Assembly (NCBI GenBank): GCA_028709785.1
Contig: JAQUTK010000015.1
Span: 1 to 64,000, forward strand
Length of the DNA stretch: 64,000 nucleotides
Direction of reading: 5' to 3'
Source: Bacteroidales bacterium
GTDB lineage: Bacteria > Bacteroidota > Bacteroidia > Bacteroidales > JAQUTK01
Part shown: in pieces, positions 8,501 to 15,523 of the stretch
How positions within the stretch are numbered: position 1 is the first letter of the stretch
Layout of the letters: each line of letters begins with the position of its first letter
Notes under the pieces: model-generated
What the model saw: the letters and a program-made list of their open reading frames with translations, nothing else
What the model was told of the DNA's origin: nothing
The model's database searches: none
Translations under genes and position numbers: made by a program

Positions 8501-9895
8501 TCCATGATTGATATGATTTTTGAGCACAAGAGCGTTGAAGTGGAAGAGACGGTTCTGACATTGGAAGTAACTGATATGGTCTCTTTTGTGTATGCTTCTT
8601 TCCAGGAGTTTGCCGGTTTGGCAAAATCAAAAGGTGTCTTGTACGAGTTTCATTCTTCTGAGGAGGAACTGGTCGTTCCTATTGACAAGATTAAATTAGG
8701 AAAGATACTCTTTTATCTGTTGTCCCGTGAATTGAGATCTGTTGCAAACAAGGGGAGAGTCTCTCTTGAGATTGGAACTGATCAGGATAAAGTATCCATC
8801 CGGTTATCAGATAGTGGCACCGATATCTCTCCGGAAGTGATCCGGATGATCAATGGAGAGGTGTCTGCAAGTCCGGATTTATTTACGCCGACCGATATCG
8901 GTTTGAAGCAAGCATCTGATCTGGCTGTTTTGCATAAGGGAAATATTCACTTTGAGAAAGATGCGCAGGGCTGTTTCCAATGCATTATCACTCTTTCCGG
9001 AACTTCTGATGTTTATCAGGAACATGATTTCATAACGAAGTCGAGAAAGGCAGGAAAGGAGATCAATGTACCGGAGTCTTTCTTTACGCTGACTCAGGAT
9101 AAAGGAATCGCTCTTCCTCAGTCCGGACAATTAAAAGAATATTCTGTACTTGTTGCCGATGCGAATGAAGATGTACGCTTGTTTTTGGAAGAAGAACTGG
9201 GTAAGTATTTTACGGTTGAAACTTCTGAAGATGGTATGGATGCCTATCTCAAAGTGTCCCAATTAAAACCCTCTTTGGTAATTGTGGATGTGGACTTACC
9301 CAAAAAAGATGCGTATGAACTTGCCCGGAAGATAAAAACCAATTCGCAAACATTCCATATTCCGATCATACTTTTGTCGGGTAATCCTTCTTCGGAATAT
9401 CAGTTGAAAGCTATTGAGGCGGGAGCAGATTCGTTTATCACAAAACCATTCAGTCTGAAGTATCTGATCACGCGTATTATTAAGCTGATAGAGAAACAGG
9501 AACAGTTTAAGCAGTTCTTTTCCGAAAACCAGGCGCTTGCAGCACCTAAAATTACCACTTCAGAAAAGGATCGTGTATTCATGGAAGATATTCAAAGGAT
9601 ACTGGATACTAATCTTTCGAACGCTGAATTTTCAGTGGATGATTTTGCGGGAATGATTAATTTAGGTCGTACTGTTTTCTTTAAGAGATTAAAAGATCTT
9701 ACAGGTTATTCGCCGAATGATTACATACGCGTATACAGACTGAAAATATCGGCAGAGTTGCTCCGGACCGGTGAATATACAGTCTCCGAAGTTGGCTACA
9801 AGGTTGGCTTCAAGGATCCGTTCTATTTTAGCCGTCGATTCAAAGAGCAATATGGAGTTTCTCCTTCCGTGTATCAAAAGAATAATTTATCATAA
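5567..9895 (+). CDS. Hybrid two-component system regulator (HTCS) with degenerate kinase
   Basis: A 1442-residue one-protein sensor and transcription factor of the kind that controls polysaccharide-use genes in Bacteroidetes. Order: N-terminal signal/anchor segment (about 17-36), two seven-bladed Reg_prop propellers (about 40-760), Y_Y_Y domain (about 790-875), membrane helix (about 884-905), HisKA/HATPase-like region (about 925-1140), receiver domain (about 1190-1305) and AraC-type DNA-binding domain (about 1345-1440). The kinase core is abnormal: the H-box reads SNELRMP, so the phospho-accepting His is Asn937, and the ATP-binding region has DSGTDIS in place of the usual DTGxGI. The receiver keeps its aspartate (Asp1241), Ser and Lys. 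MKFARS at 5585 is an alternative start. Confidence 0.93.
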   Translation: MTTNDFMKFARSVKKVYAICLVILFVSYSLRTNAVNGYHFSTYTTSEGLSHNTVWQVMQDEQGIIWAATSDGVNRFDGRQFVDLNLSGGKQYAPGQNAILSLTKDKHGFVWMKAEDGRFFCYDPVKEQFVAYAKPDIRNKSYDEILVDSSGVNWLWGTKNGCLRVSYDDRGFHCIAFEPDGKQFFDNAIRMINSSPDIGMIITADSGIYFYTNEMKRVYNDRNDLGIISCAMTRDKLFFFTQSKIVLVYNKKSKLFQNPVSLPDELSKGELKEVVQINENSVLFSTNNSFYIFDTETLLTQRAEGLLGEKTLSNLSFKTDNAKNLWVYDDKGVVWLYKSDGKSKRIQLIQDDADLLSRQQRYNFLLDSRGIFWISTYGNGLFMYDPKTENLEHISTSLNQLNTISSNDILTLLEDKSGVLWVGTEYNGITRITLPKYKIRTFFPENENLLRRENSIMAIQEDAERNLWMASAAGNINIYTENGILKKKVNSTFAWTCSTVDSDNRIWLGSESDGIACYANEYAVPVVQTAVTGSVGSLSGNRVNALLCDKKNRIWIGLADKGLCIASTSFISEVHLGGIPEKPIGSVYCMTLDSKGYIWAGAEEGLVVFNPDSILKNPLRYTFIPYEKYDTRDLSKKQAQVIHEDKYGQLWIGTKGGGMTCYVKKSDFNAVYVEHYTTKNGLPNDIVKNIEEDNSGALWISTEYGISRFNPDARIFENYRFANMNLGNVYNAASGVKCGSGVLLFGSKYGCYMFNPNTFYRNSYVPPVVITNLKINGETVFAETGSSSFSEAISYSKEIQLEYGKDNLTFEFLLPNYNDDYLNKYSYILEGFDQEWSTPSIYNQATYRNLPAGKYRLKIKACNSAGVWNAQDTEILVVVKPPLWRSGYAFFFYFVAIVLVLFVTYRIVRKINLLNTQTTVDKELGKYKVRFLSKMSNELRMPMSSIQHSVEEIEKQPYLTDHIKNQVQWINKNCNQLVSMIDMIFEHKSVEVEETVLTLEVTDMVSFVYASFQEFAGLAKSKGVLYEFHSSEEELVVPIDKIKLGKILFYLLSRELRSVANKGRVSLEIGTDQDKVSIRLSDSGTDISPEVIRMINGEVSASPDLFTPTDIGLKQASDLAVLHKGNIHFEKDAQGCFQCIITLSGTSDVYQEHDFITKSRKAGKEINVPESFFTLTQDKGIALPQSGQLKEYSVLVADANEDVRLFLEEELGKYFTVETSEDGMDAYLKVSQLKPSLVIVDVDLPKKDAYELARKIKTNSQTFHIPIILLSGNPSSEYQLKAIEAGADSFITKPFSLKYLITRIIKLIEKQEQFKQFFSENQALAAPKITTSEKDRVFMEDIQRILDTNLSNAEFSVDDFAGMINLGRTVFFKRLKDLTGYSPNDYIRVYRLKISAELLRTGEYTVSEVGYKVGFKDPFYFSRRFKEQYGVSPSVYQKNNLS

Positions 9896-9908
9896 TCAGA
9901 AATTTACT

Positions 9909-10691
9909 ATGAATAAAGAAAAACCAATCATACTTATTACCAACGATGATGGCTATCAAGCCAAGGGATTGTCTTCTTTGATTGAATTTGTCAAACCCTT
10001 AGGACGTGTGCTGGTCGTTGCTTCCGACTCTCAACGTTCTGGACAGTCGAGTGCGATTACATCCAGTCAGCCGGTCCGGGCTCATCATGTGGTGAAGGAT
10101 GATGATTACACCTTATATATATGTTCAGGAACACCGGTTGATTGTATCAAGCTGGCTTTTGATAAATTGTGTGATCGTAAGCCGGATCTTATATTGTCGG
10201 GAATTAATCACGGCTCAAATACATCGATCAGTATTTTGTATTCCGGTACAATGGGCGCAGCCCTGGAGGGAGCTGTATATGGCATTCCTGCGATTGGTTT
10301 TTCTTTTTGTAATATGAGTAAGGACGCGGACTTCTCACCACTGAAAAAGTATGTTCAAAGTATGGTTACCCGTGCCCTGAATCAGGAAATGCCGGATGAT
10401 ATTTGTCTGAATGTGAATTTCCCGGTAGGGGTGATCAAAGGGATCCGGATTTGCAAACAGGCCAAAGGACATTGGACTGAGGAGTTTCTTCACCGGAAAG
10501 ATCCATCCGGAAGGTCCTATTATTGGTTGTCCGGTTTTTTTATCAACAAAGAACTTGAAAATGAGGAGACAGATGAGTGGGCTGTGGCCAACGGCTATAT
10601 ATCAATTGTTCCTTGTAAAGTAGATCTTACTGCCTATGAAGCTTTCCCGCGGTTAAAGGATTGGGCTACTGTTACTAAAGAGAATCTATGA
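9909..10691 (+). CDS. surE: 5'/3'-nucleotidase SurE
   Basis: Metal-dependent nucleoside-monophosphate phosphatase of 260 residues. The N-terminal NDDGYQAKG holds the paired metal-binding aspartates, followed by the family motifs SDSQRSGQSSAIT, GTPVDCIKLA and SGINHGSN. The ATG at 9909 gives the family's usual N-terminus (MNKEKPIILITNDDG); the in-frame ATG at 9771 would lie inside the upstream gene. It starts 13 bases after the hybrid regulator and overlaps lpxB by four bases (ATGA), so it is probably co-transcribed with lpxB, a pairing common in Bacteroidetes. Confidence 0.95.
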   Translation: MNKEKPIILITNDDGYQAKGLSSLIEFVKPLGRVLVVASDSQRSGQSSAITSSQPVRAHHVVKDDDYTLYICSGTPVDCIKLAFDKLCDRKPDLILSGINHGSNTSISILYSGTMGAALEGAVYGIPAIGFSFCNMSKDADFSPLKKYVQSMVTRALNQEMPDDICLNVNFPVGVIKGIRICKQAKGHWTEEFLHRKDPSGRSYYWLSGFFINKELENEETDEWAVANGYISIVPCKVDLTAYEAFPRLKDWATVTKENL

Positions 10692-11821
10692 AGTACTATC
10701 TGATTGCAGGAGAAGCCTCCGGAGACTTACATGCATCGCATCTGATGGCTGCGTTGAAAAAGCGGGATCATCAGGCTGAGTTTCGTTTCTTTGGTGGTGA
10801 TATGATGGCTGCTCAAGGAGGGCAATTGATCAAACATTATCGTGAGTTGGCGTATATGGGCTTTATTCCGGTTATCTCTCATCTTCCGACCATCCTGAAT
10901 AATATCAGGAAGTGCAAAAAAGATATTTCCCTGTTCAATCCGGATGTGGTGATTCTTGTTGACTATCCCGGTTTTAATATGAAGATAGCACAATATGTCA
11001 AGACCAGACTTTCTATTCCGGTGTACTATTATATCTCGCCGAAAATCTGGGCGTGGAAAGAGTATCGGATAAAAAGCGTCAAGAGATATGTGGATCGTAT
11101 GTATTCGATTCTTCCCTTTGAAGTGGAATTTTACAAGAAGCATGGATATGAAATAGAGTATGTTGGTAACCCCTCCGTGGATGAAGTATCGGCTTATCAA
11201 TCGCTGCCCAAAGAACCTGTTTCTTCTTTTCAGAAGAGGAATCAGTTGTCGGATAAACCTATTATTGCGTTACTTGCCGGCAGTCGAAAACAAGAGATAG
11301 AAGCCAATCTGAATCATATGTTGTCTGTTGTTGATTTGTTTCCTGACTTTCAGTTTGTCATAGCAGGAGCACCCGGTATTGATGAGTCATTTTACCAAGC
11401 TCAAATCAAGAATGAAAGCTGTCGCATTGTTTTCGGACAAACATATCCTTTGCTTCAACAATCAACAGCCGCCTTGGTCACTTCCGGAACAGCAACCCTG
11501 GAAACAGCTTTGTTTGATGTGCCTCAGATCGTCTGTTATAGTTTTTCAATGCCTCCGGTTTTGTATCGGATCCTGCGCCCATTGATTAAGGTTCCCTTCA
11601 TCTCTTTAGTCAATTTGATTGCCGGAAAAGAAGTCTGTAAGGAATTACTTGGATTCATGATTACCCGGGAACGTCTGCAAACTGAGCTGAATGAGATCAT
11701 CTATAACAGGGAAGCAAGAAATCAAATGTTGCAGGGTTATGCTGAGATGAAGAATCGCCTGGGAGGTCCCGGTGCTCCTGAACGAGCGGCAGAGAGTCTG
11801 ATTAATTCATTGAAAAGGTAA
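10688..11821 (+). CDS. lpxB: Lipid-A-disaccharide synthase LpxB
   Basis: GT19 enzyme that joins UDP-2,3-diacylglucosamine to lipid X, giving the lipid A disaccharide at the inner membrane. The 377-residue length and the motifs GEASGDLHASHL (N-terminus), PKIWAWKE, LAGSRKQEIEANL and VTSGTATLETAL fit the family over its full length. It overlaps the stop of surE by four bases, so translation is probably coupled. Confidence 0.96.
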   Translation: MKYYLIAGEASGDLHASHLMAALKKRDHQAEFRFFGGDMMAAQGGQLIKHYRELAYMGFIPVISHLPTILNNIRKCKKDISLFNPDVVILVDYPGFNMKIAQYVKTRLSIPVYYYISPKIWAWKEYRIKSVKRYVDRMYSILPFEVEFYKKHGYEIEYVGNPSVDEVSAYQSLPKEPVSSFQKRNQLSDKPIIALLAGSRKQEIEANLNHMLSVVDLFPDFQFVIAGAPGIDESFYQAQIKNESCRIVFGQTYPLLQQSTAALVTSGTATLETALFDVPQIVCYSFSMPPVLYRILRPLIKVPFISLVNLIAGKEVCKELLGFMITRERLQTELNEIIYNREARNQMLQGYAEMKNRLGGPGAPERAAESLINSLKR

Positions 11822-11903
11822 GCCGGTACAGGGTAAACGCTGTAACTCAGAGAGTCAGTCTGATGAAAAATAACTTTCAGTCGCAAAAATATTCTACATT
11901 CCT

Positions 11904-11934
11904 TTTGAGAATTTCATAAAAAGGCATACCTTTG
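11904..11934 (+). promoter_or_regulatory. Promoter of rplM-rpsI operon
   Basis: TTTG (11904-11907), a 19-base spacer and TACCTTTG (11927-11934), a perfect Bacteroidetes housekeeping promoter. Transcription should start near 11941. Confidence 0.8.
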
Positions 11935-11940
11935 CAGTCC

Positions 11941-12056
11941 GATTATTGTCTAAGAGTGTAAGAGTTTAATTGTAAGTGGTTTGATGGATCTGTGTTCGGT
12001 CGGTCAGAAGTGAGCAATTAACGGATTTATTAATTAACTAACTAAAAAAAATAGCA
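11941..12056 (+). promoter_or_regulatory. Candidate ribosomal-protein leader upstream of rplM
   Basis: A 115-base untranslated leader between a strong promoter and the rplM start. AATTG near 11969 can pair with CAATT near 12015 to close a structured region of about 50 bases. Autoregulatory leaders upstream of L13 genes are known in bacteria. That this is one is inferred from position and pairing only. Confidence 0.35.
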
Positions 12057-12512
12057 GTGGATACTTTAAGTTATAAGACCATTTCTGCCAATAAAGCAAC
12101 TGTACAGAAAGAATGGGTTGTTGTGGATGCAACCGATCAGGTATTGGGGCGCTTGGGTGCAAAAGTTGCCAAACTATTAAGAGGCAAGTACAAACCAAGC
12201 TTTACTCCCCATGTAGATTGTGGTGATAATGTGATTATTATCAACGCAGATAAAATTCAATTGACCGGAAACAAGTGGAACGATCGTGTTTATTATCGTT
12301 TTTCAGGTTATCCAGGTGGACAACGTGCATACAATCCTGCGGATTTGATGGCGAAAGGTCCGGACAAATTACTCCGTAAAGTAGTGAAAGGCATGCTCCC
12401 AAAAAATAAACTTGCTGATAAGGTTATTGGTAATATGTATGTGTTTGCAGGAGCAGAGCATGATAAACAAGCTCAACAGCCCAAAGAAATTGATATAAAC
12501 GCTCTTAAATAA
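12057..12512 (+). CDS. rplM: 50S ribosomal protein L13 (uL13)
   Basis: Large-subunit assembly protein, 151 residues, with the family motifs VVDATDQVLGRLGAKVAKLLRG and GDNVIIINADKI and the C-terminal HDKQAQQP region. The reading begins at GTG (12057), preceded by an A-rich stretch rather than a Shine-Dalgarno site; no in-frame ATG would preserve the N-terminus. First gene of the rplM-rpsI pair, five bases before rpsI. Confidence 0.97.
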   Translation: MDTLSYKTISANKATVQKEWVVVDATDQVLGRLGAKVAKLLRGKYKPSFTPHVDCGDNVIIINADKIQLTGNKWNDRVYYRFSGYPGGQRAYNPADLMAKGPDKLLRKVVKGMLPKNKLADKVIGNMYVFAGAEHDKQAQQPKEIDINALK

Positions 12513-12517
12513 ATAAG

Positions 12518-12904
12518 ATGGAAGTAATTAATGCAATAGGCAGACGTAAAGCTGCAATAGCTCGTGTTTTCGTAAGCGAAGGAACCGGAAATATTGTTAT
12601 TAACAAGCGTGAACTAGATGTTTATTTTCCTTCTTCTATTCTTCAGTTTATTGTAAAACAACCTTTGAATACATTGGGTGTTGCTGAAAAATACGATATC
12701 AAGGTAAATCTTGATGGAGGTGGGTATAATGGCCAGGCAGAAGCTCTTCGTTTAGCGATTGCTCGTGCTTTGGTCAAAATCAATCCAGAAGACAAGTCTG
12801 CTCTTCGTGCAGAAGGATTTGTAACACGTGATTCACGCGTTGTTGAACGTAAAAAACCGGGTCGTCCGAAAGCAAGAAAGAGATTCCAGTTCAGCAAACG
12901 TTAA
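12518..12904 (+). CDS. rpsI: 30S ribosomal protein S9 (uS9)
   Basis: Small-subunit protein of 128 residues. It has the N-terminal NAIGRRKAAIARV motif and the basic C-terminal tail ending KARKRFQFSKR that reaches the decoding centre near P-site tRNA. It follows rplM by five bases, the normal arrangement. Confidence 0.97.
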   Translation: MEVINAIGRRKAAIARVFVSEGTGNIVINKRELDVYFPSSILQFIVKQPLNTLGVAEKYDIKVNLDGGGYNGQAEALRLAIARALVKINPEDKSALRAEGFVTRDSRVVERKKPGRPKARKRFQFSKR

Positions 12905-12930
12905 TCGTTTTTGCTGTTGGATCTGTTATC

Positions 12931-12978
12931 GTTTAGTATCTAAACCGGCAAGATTTCTAAGAGAACTACTTGGCGGTT
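12931..12978 (+). promoter_or_regulatory. Structured leader upstream of rpsB
   Basis: Two helices in the 118-base gap before rpsB: GTTTAG/CTAAAC (12931-12936 with 12940-12945), and a 10-bp stem with one mismatch (12943-12952 with 12969-12978). Three bases are shared, so the two helices compete, as in a switch. There is no T run, so it is not a terminator. A ribosomal-protein autoregulatory leader is the likeliest reading. Confidence 0.4.
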
Positions 12979-13022
12979 GTATTTAATCAAAAGAAAGTAA
13001 ACAATTTATTATAAAAAAGACA

Positions 13023-13859
13023 ATGTCTATTACAAATTTCGATCAGTTATTAGAAGCGGGTGTACACTTCGGACACTTGACAAAAAAGTGGAATCCCGCG
13101 ATGGCTCCTTATATATTTATGGAAAAGAATGGTATCCACATCATAGATCTCCATAAAACAGTTGTGAAAATTGATGAAGCAGCAGATGCTCTTCGCCAGA
13201 TTGTGAAATCAGGAAAGAAAGTTCTGTTTGTCGCTACTAAAAAACAGGCAAAGCAAATTGTTGCTGATAAAGCTTCGGAAGTAGGAATGCCATACGTTAT
13301 TGAACGTTGGGCAGGTGGAATGTTGACCAACTTCCCTACTATTCGTAAAGCTGTGAAAAAAATGACTACGATTGACAAGATGATCAAAGACGGAACTTTT
13401 GATAATCTTTCAAAAAGAGAGAAACTCCAGATCACTCGTCAGAGAGCTAAATTGGAGAAGACTCTTGGTAGTATAGCTGATATGAACAGACTCCCTTCTG
13501 CTCTTTTCATTGTTGACGTGATGAAAGAACATATTGCTGTTCAGGAAGCAAACAGATTAGGTATTCCGGTTTTCGGTATTGTTGATACAAACTCAGATCC
13601 TTCTAAGATTGATTTTGTTATTCCTGCTAATGATGACGCTGCCAAATCAATCGATATTATTACATCGGCTATTGTTGCGGCAATGAAAGAAGGCTTACAG
13701 GAAAGAAAGATTGAAAAAGAGGATGTTGAGTCTGAAGAAGCACCGGAGAAGAAAGATAGAAAAAGACCTGTCAGAAAAGAGAGAATCAAGAAAGAAGATG
13801 GTGAAGCTCTGAACGCTTTGGTGGCTTCTAAATTCTCAGGCAAAGAAGACGAGGAATAA
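13023..13859 (+). CDS. rpsB: 30S ribosomal protein S2 (uS2)
   Basis: Small-subunit protein of 278 residues. Motifs LLEAGVHFGHLTKKWNP at the N-terminus, ERWAGGMLTNFPTI and NSDPSKIDFVIPANDDA are diagnostic. The C-terminus carries a long Lys/Glu-rich tail (about 225-278), usual in Bacteroidetes S2. It is followed by a terminator-like hairpin and then tsf. Confidence 0.97.
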   Translation: MSITNFDQLLEAGVHFGHLTKKWNPAMAPYIFMEKNGIHIIDLHKTVVKIDEAADALRQIVKSGKKVLFVATKKQAKQIVADKASEVGMPYVIERWAGGMLTNFPTIRKAVKKMTTIDKMIKDGTFDNLSKREKLQITRQRAKLEKTLGSIADMNRLPSALFIVDVMKEHIAVQEANRLGIPVFGIVDTNSDPSKIDFVIPANDDAAKSIDIITSAIVAAMKEGLQERKIEKEDVESEEAPEKKDRKRPVRKERIKKEDGEALNALVASKFSGKEDEE

Positions 13860-13874
13860 ATTGATATCAATTTG

Positions 13875-13932
13875 TGCTGATTAGTCCTGCGTCGAGTATT
13901 TCTTGATAAGCAGACTAGTCAGCATTTTTTTT
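13875..13932 (+). terminator. Terminator/attenuator between rpsB and tsf
   Basis: A 12-bp stem (13875-13886 with 13913-13924, one G-U pair) is followed by eight T (13925-13932). It would end or reduce transcription between rpsB and tsf, giving S2 more message than EF-Ts. Confidence 0.75.
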
Positions 13933-13967
13933 AAAATAATATTTCAAACAAATAATATAAGACTATT

Positions 13968-14789
13968 ATGGCAGTAACAATGGCAGATATCTCTCACTTG
14001 CGTAAAATGAGTGGTGCAGGTATGATGGACTGTAAAAATGCGCTCACTGAAACTGATGGCGATTTTGACAAAGCAATGGAAATTATTCGTAAGAAAGGTC
14101 AGGCAGTAGCTGCAAAGCGTTCAGATCGCGAAGCTTCTGAAGGATGTGTTTTGGCAAAGACGGTTGGAGAATTTTCTGCAATCATCGCTTTAAAATGTGA
14201 AACGGACTTTGTGGCAAAGAATGCTGATTTTGTCGGCTTAGCACAAGAAATTCTGGATGCAGCAATCGCTAATAAATGCCAGAACCTTGACGAGGTGAAA
14301 GCTCTTCCTTTTTCTAATTCTACAGTTGCAGCAACTGTTACAGAAAGAAGTGGTATCACCGGTGAAAAAATTGAACTGGATGGCTATTGCTTCGTAGAAG
14401 GTAAAACCAGCTATGCTTACATTCACCCGGGAAACAGACTTGCTTCTATCGTTGCTTTGAACCAGGTGGTTGATACTACAATCGCTAAAGATGTAGCCAT
14501 GCAGATCGCTGCAATGAATCCTATTTCCATTGATTCAAAAGGTGTTTCTCAGGAAGTGCTGGCCAGTGAGTTGGCAATTGCTGCCGATAAAGCGCGTCAG
14601 GAAGGAAAACCTGAGAATATGATCGAACGTATTGCACAGGGACGTATCGCTAAATTCTATAAGGAAGTTTGTTTGTTGGAACAAGAGTTTATTAAAGATA
14701 ATAAGATGTCTATCCAACAGTATCTGCAACAGCAAGCAAAAGATCTTACTGTTACTGATTTCAAACGCTTCACTTTAAACATGGAATAA
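13968..14789 (+). CDS. tsf: Translation elongation factor Ts
   Basis: Guanine-nucleotide exchange factor for EF-Tu, 273 residues. The N-terminal UBA-like domain (residues 1-45, ISHLRKMSGAGMMDCKNAL) is followed by the core with CETDFVAKN, the motif that contacts EF-Tu. Gene order rpsB-tsf is conserved across bacteria. Confidence 0.97.
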   Translation: MAVTMADISHLRKMSGAGMMDCKNALTETDGDFDKAMEIIRKKGQAVAAKRSDREASEGCVLAKTVGEFSAIIALKCETDFVAKNADFVGLAQEILDAAIANKCQNLDEVKALPFSNSTVAATVTERSGITGEKIELDGYCFVEGKTSYAYIHPGNRLASIVALNQVVDTTIAKDVAMQIAAMNPISIDSKGVSQEVLASELAIAADKARQEGKPENMIERIAQGRIAKFYKEVCLLEQEFIKDNKMSIQQYLQQQAKDLTVTDFKRFTLNME

Positions 14790-14811
14790 TCCATATACGA
14801 AGAATTCAGGA

Positions 14812-14848
14812 GAGGATGTGTCTATCAAAGATACATCCTCTTTTTTTT
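14812..14848 (+). terminator. Intrinsic terminator of tsf
   Basis: Inverted repeat 14812-14823 with 14829-14840 (GAGGATGT.. / ..ACATCCTC, one mismatch) followed by eight T. Confidence 0.85.
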
Positions 14849-14882
14849 ACGAGTCCGGCGATTGATGGGGTATGGATAAAAC

Positions 14883-14928
14883 AAAAAAAGAGAACACGGT
14901 GTGTATTCTCTTTTTTTTATTCTTTCGG
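14883..14928 (-). terminator. Terminator of rplS
   Basis: On the minus strand AAGAGAA(TA)CAC pairs with GTGTTCTCTT (two-base bulge) and is followed by a T run. T runs on both sides mean it may also act on the plus strand. Confidence 0.7.
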
Positions 14929-14940
14929 AAGAAAGAAAAC

Positions 14941-15291
14941 TTAGACTCTCTTCTCTTTGATACGGGCCTTTTTACCGGTAAGTTTGCGCAAATAATAAAG
15001 CTTAGCGCGACGAACTTTACCAACTTTGTTCAACGTGATGCTTTCAATGAAAGGTGAATCCAAAGGGAAAATTCTTTCAACGCCGATATTATCAGACATC
15101 TTGCGAACTGTGAACATCTTTTTGAAGCCATGGCCTGCAATTTTAATAACTACACCACGGTACAACTGTATACGTTCTTTGTTACCCTCTTTGATTCTGT
15201 AAGCTACTGTGATTGTATCACCGCTTTTGAATGCCGGAAATTCTGGACTTTCAACTTTGAAAGCCTCTTGTGCTACTTTAATTAAATCCAT
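14941..15291 (-). CDS. rplS: 50S ribosomal protein L19 (bL19)
   Basis: Large-subunit protein at the subunit interface, 116 residues. Motifs [39 protein letters not shown] and RRAKLYYLR are the family signature. I place the start at 15291 ([11 protein letters not shown]), the usual N-terminus; the longer frame to 15372 adds residues with no family match. Confidence 0.96.
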   Translation of the reverse strand: MDLIKVAQEAFKVESPEFPAFKSGDTITVAYRIKEGNKERIQLYRGVVIKIAGHGFKKMFTVRKMSDNIGVERIFPLDSPFIESITLNKVGKVRRAKLYYLRKLTGKKARIKEKRV

Positions 15292-15473
15292 GTCTTTTGT
15301 GCCTTTAAAAATTTTAGTAAGACGCAATATTACAAGTACTTTCTTATAAGAGATTGCGCTAAAGCGGTGCAAAGTAACAGCTTTTTATTCAGATATTCAA
15401 ATAATTCCGTCATTAATTGATTGTGACTTTTGTATTGATCCTTCCTTCTCTTTTTTTATTGCGTTAGAATCGA

Positions 15474-15481
15474 TATATTTG
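15474..15481 (+). promoter_or_regulatory. Predicted -7 box for GH3/beta-lactamase fusion
   Basis: TATATTTG, 43 bases before the ATG at 15524. Confidence 0.55.
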
Positions 15482-15523
15482 CAGATATAACCATTTATTC
15501 TAATGATATCCACCTACTATTCA

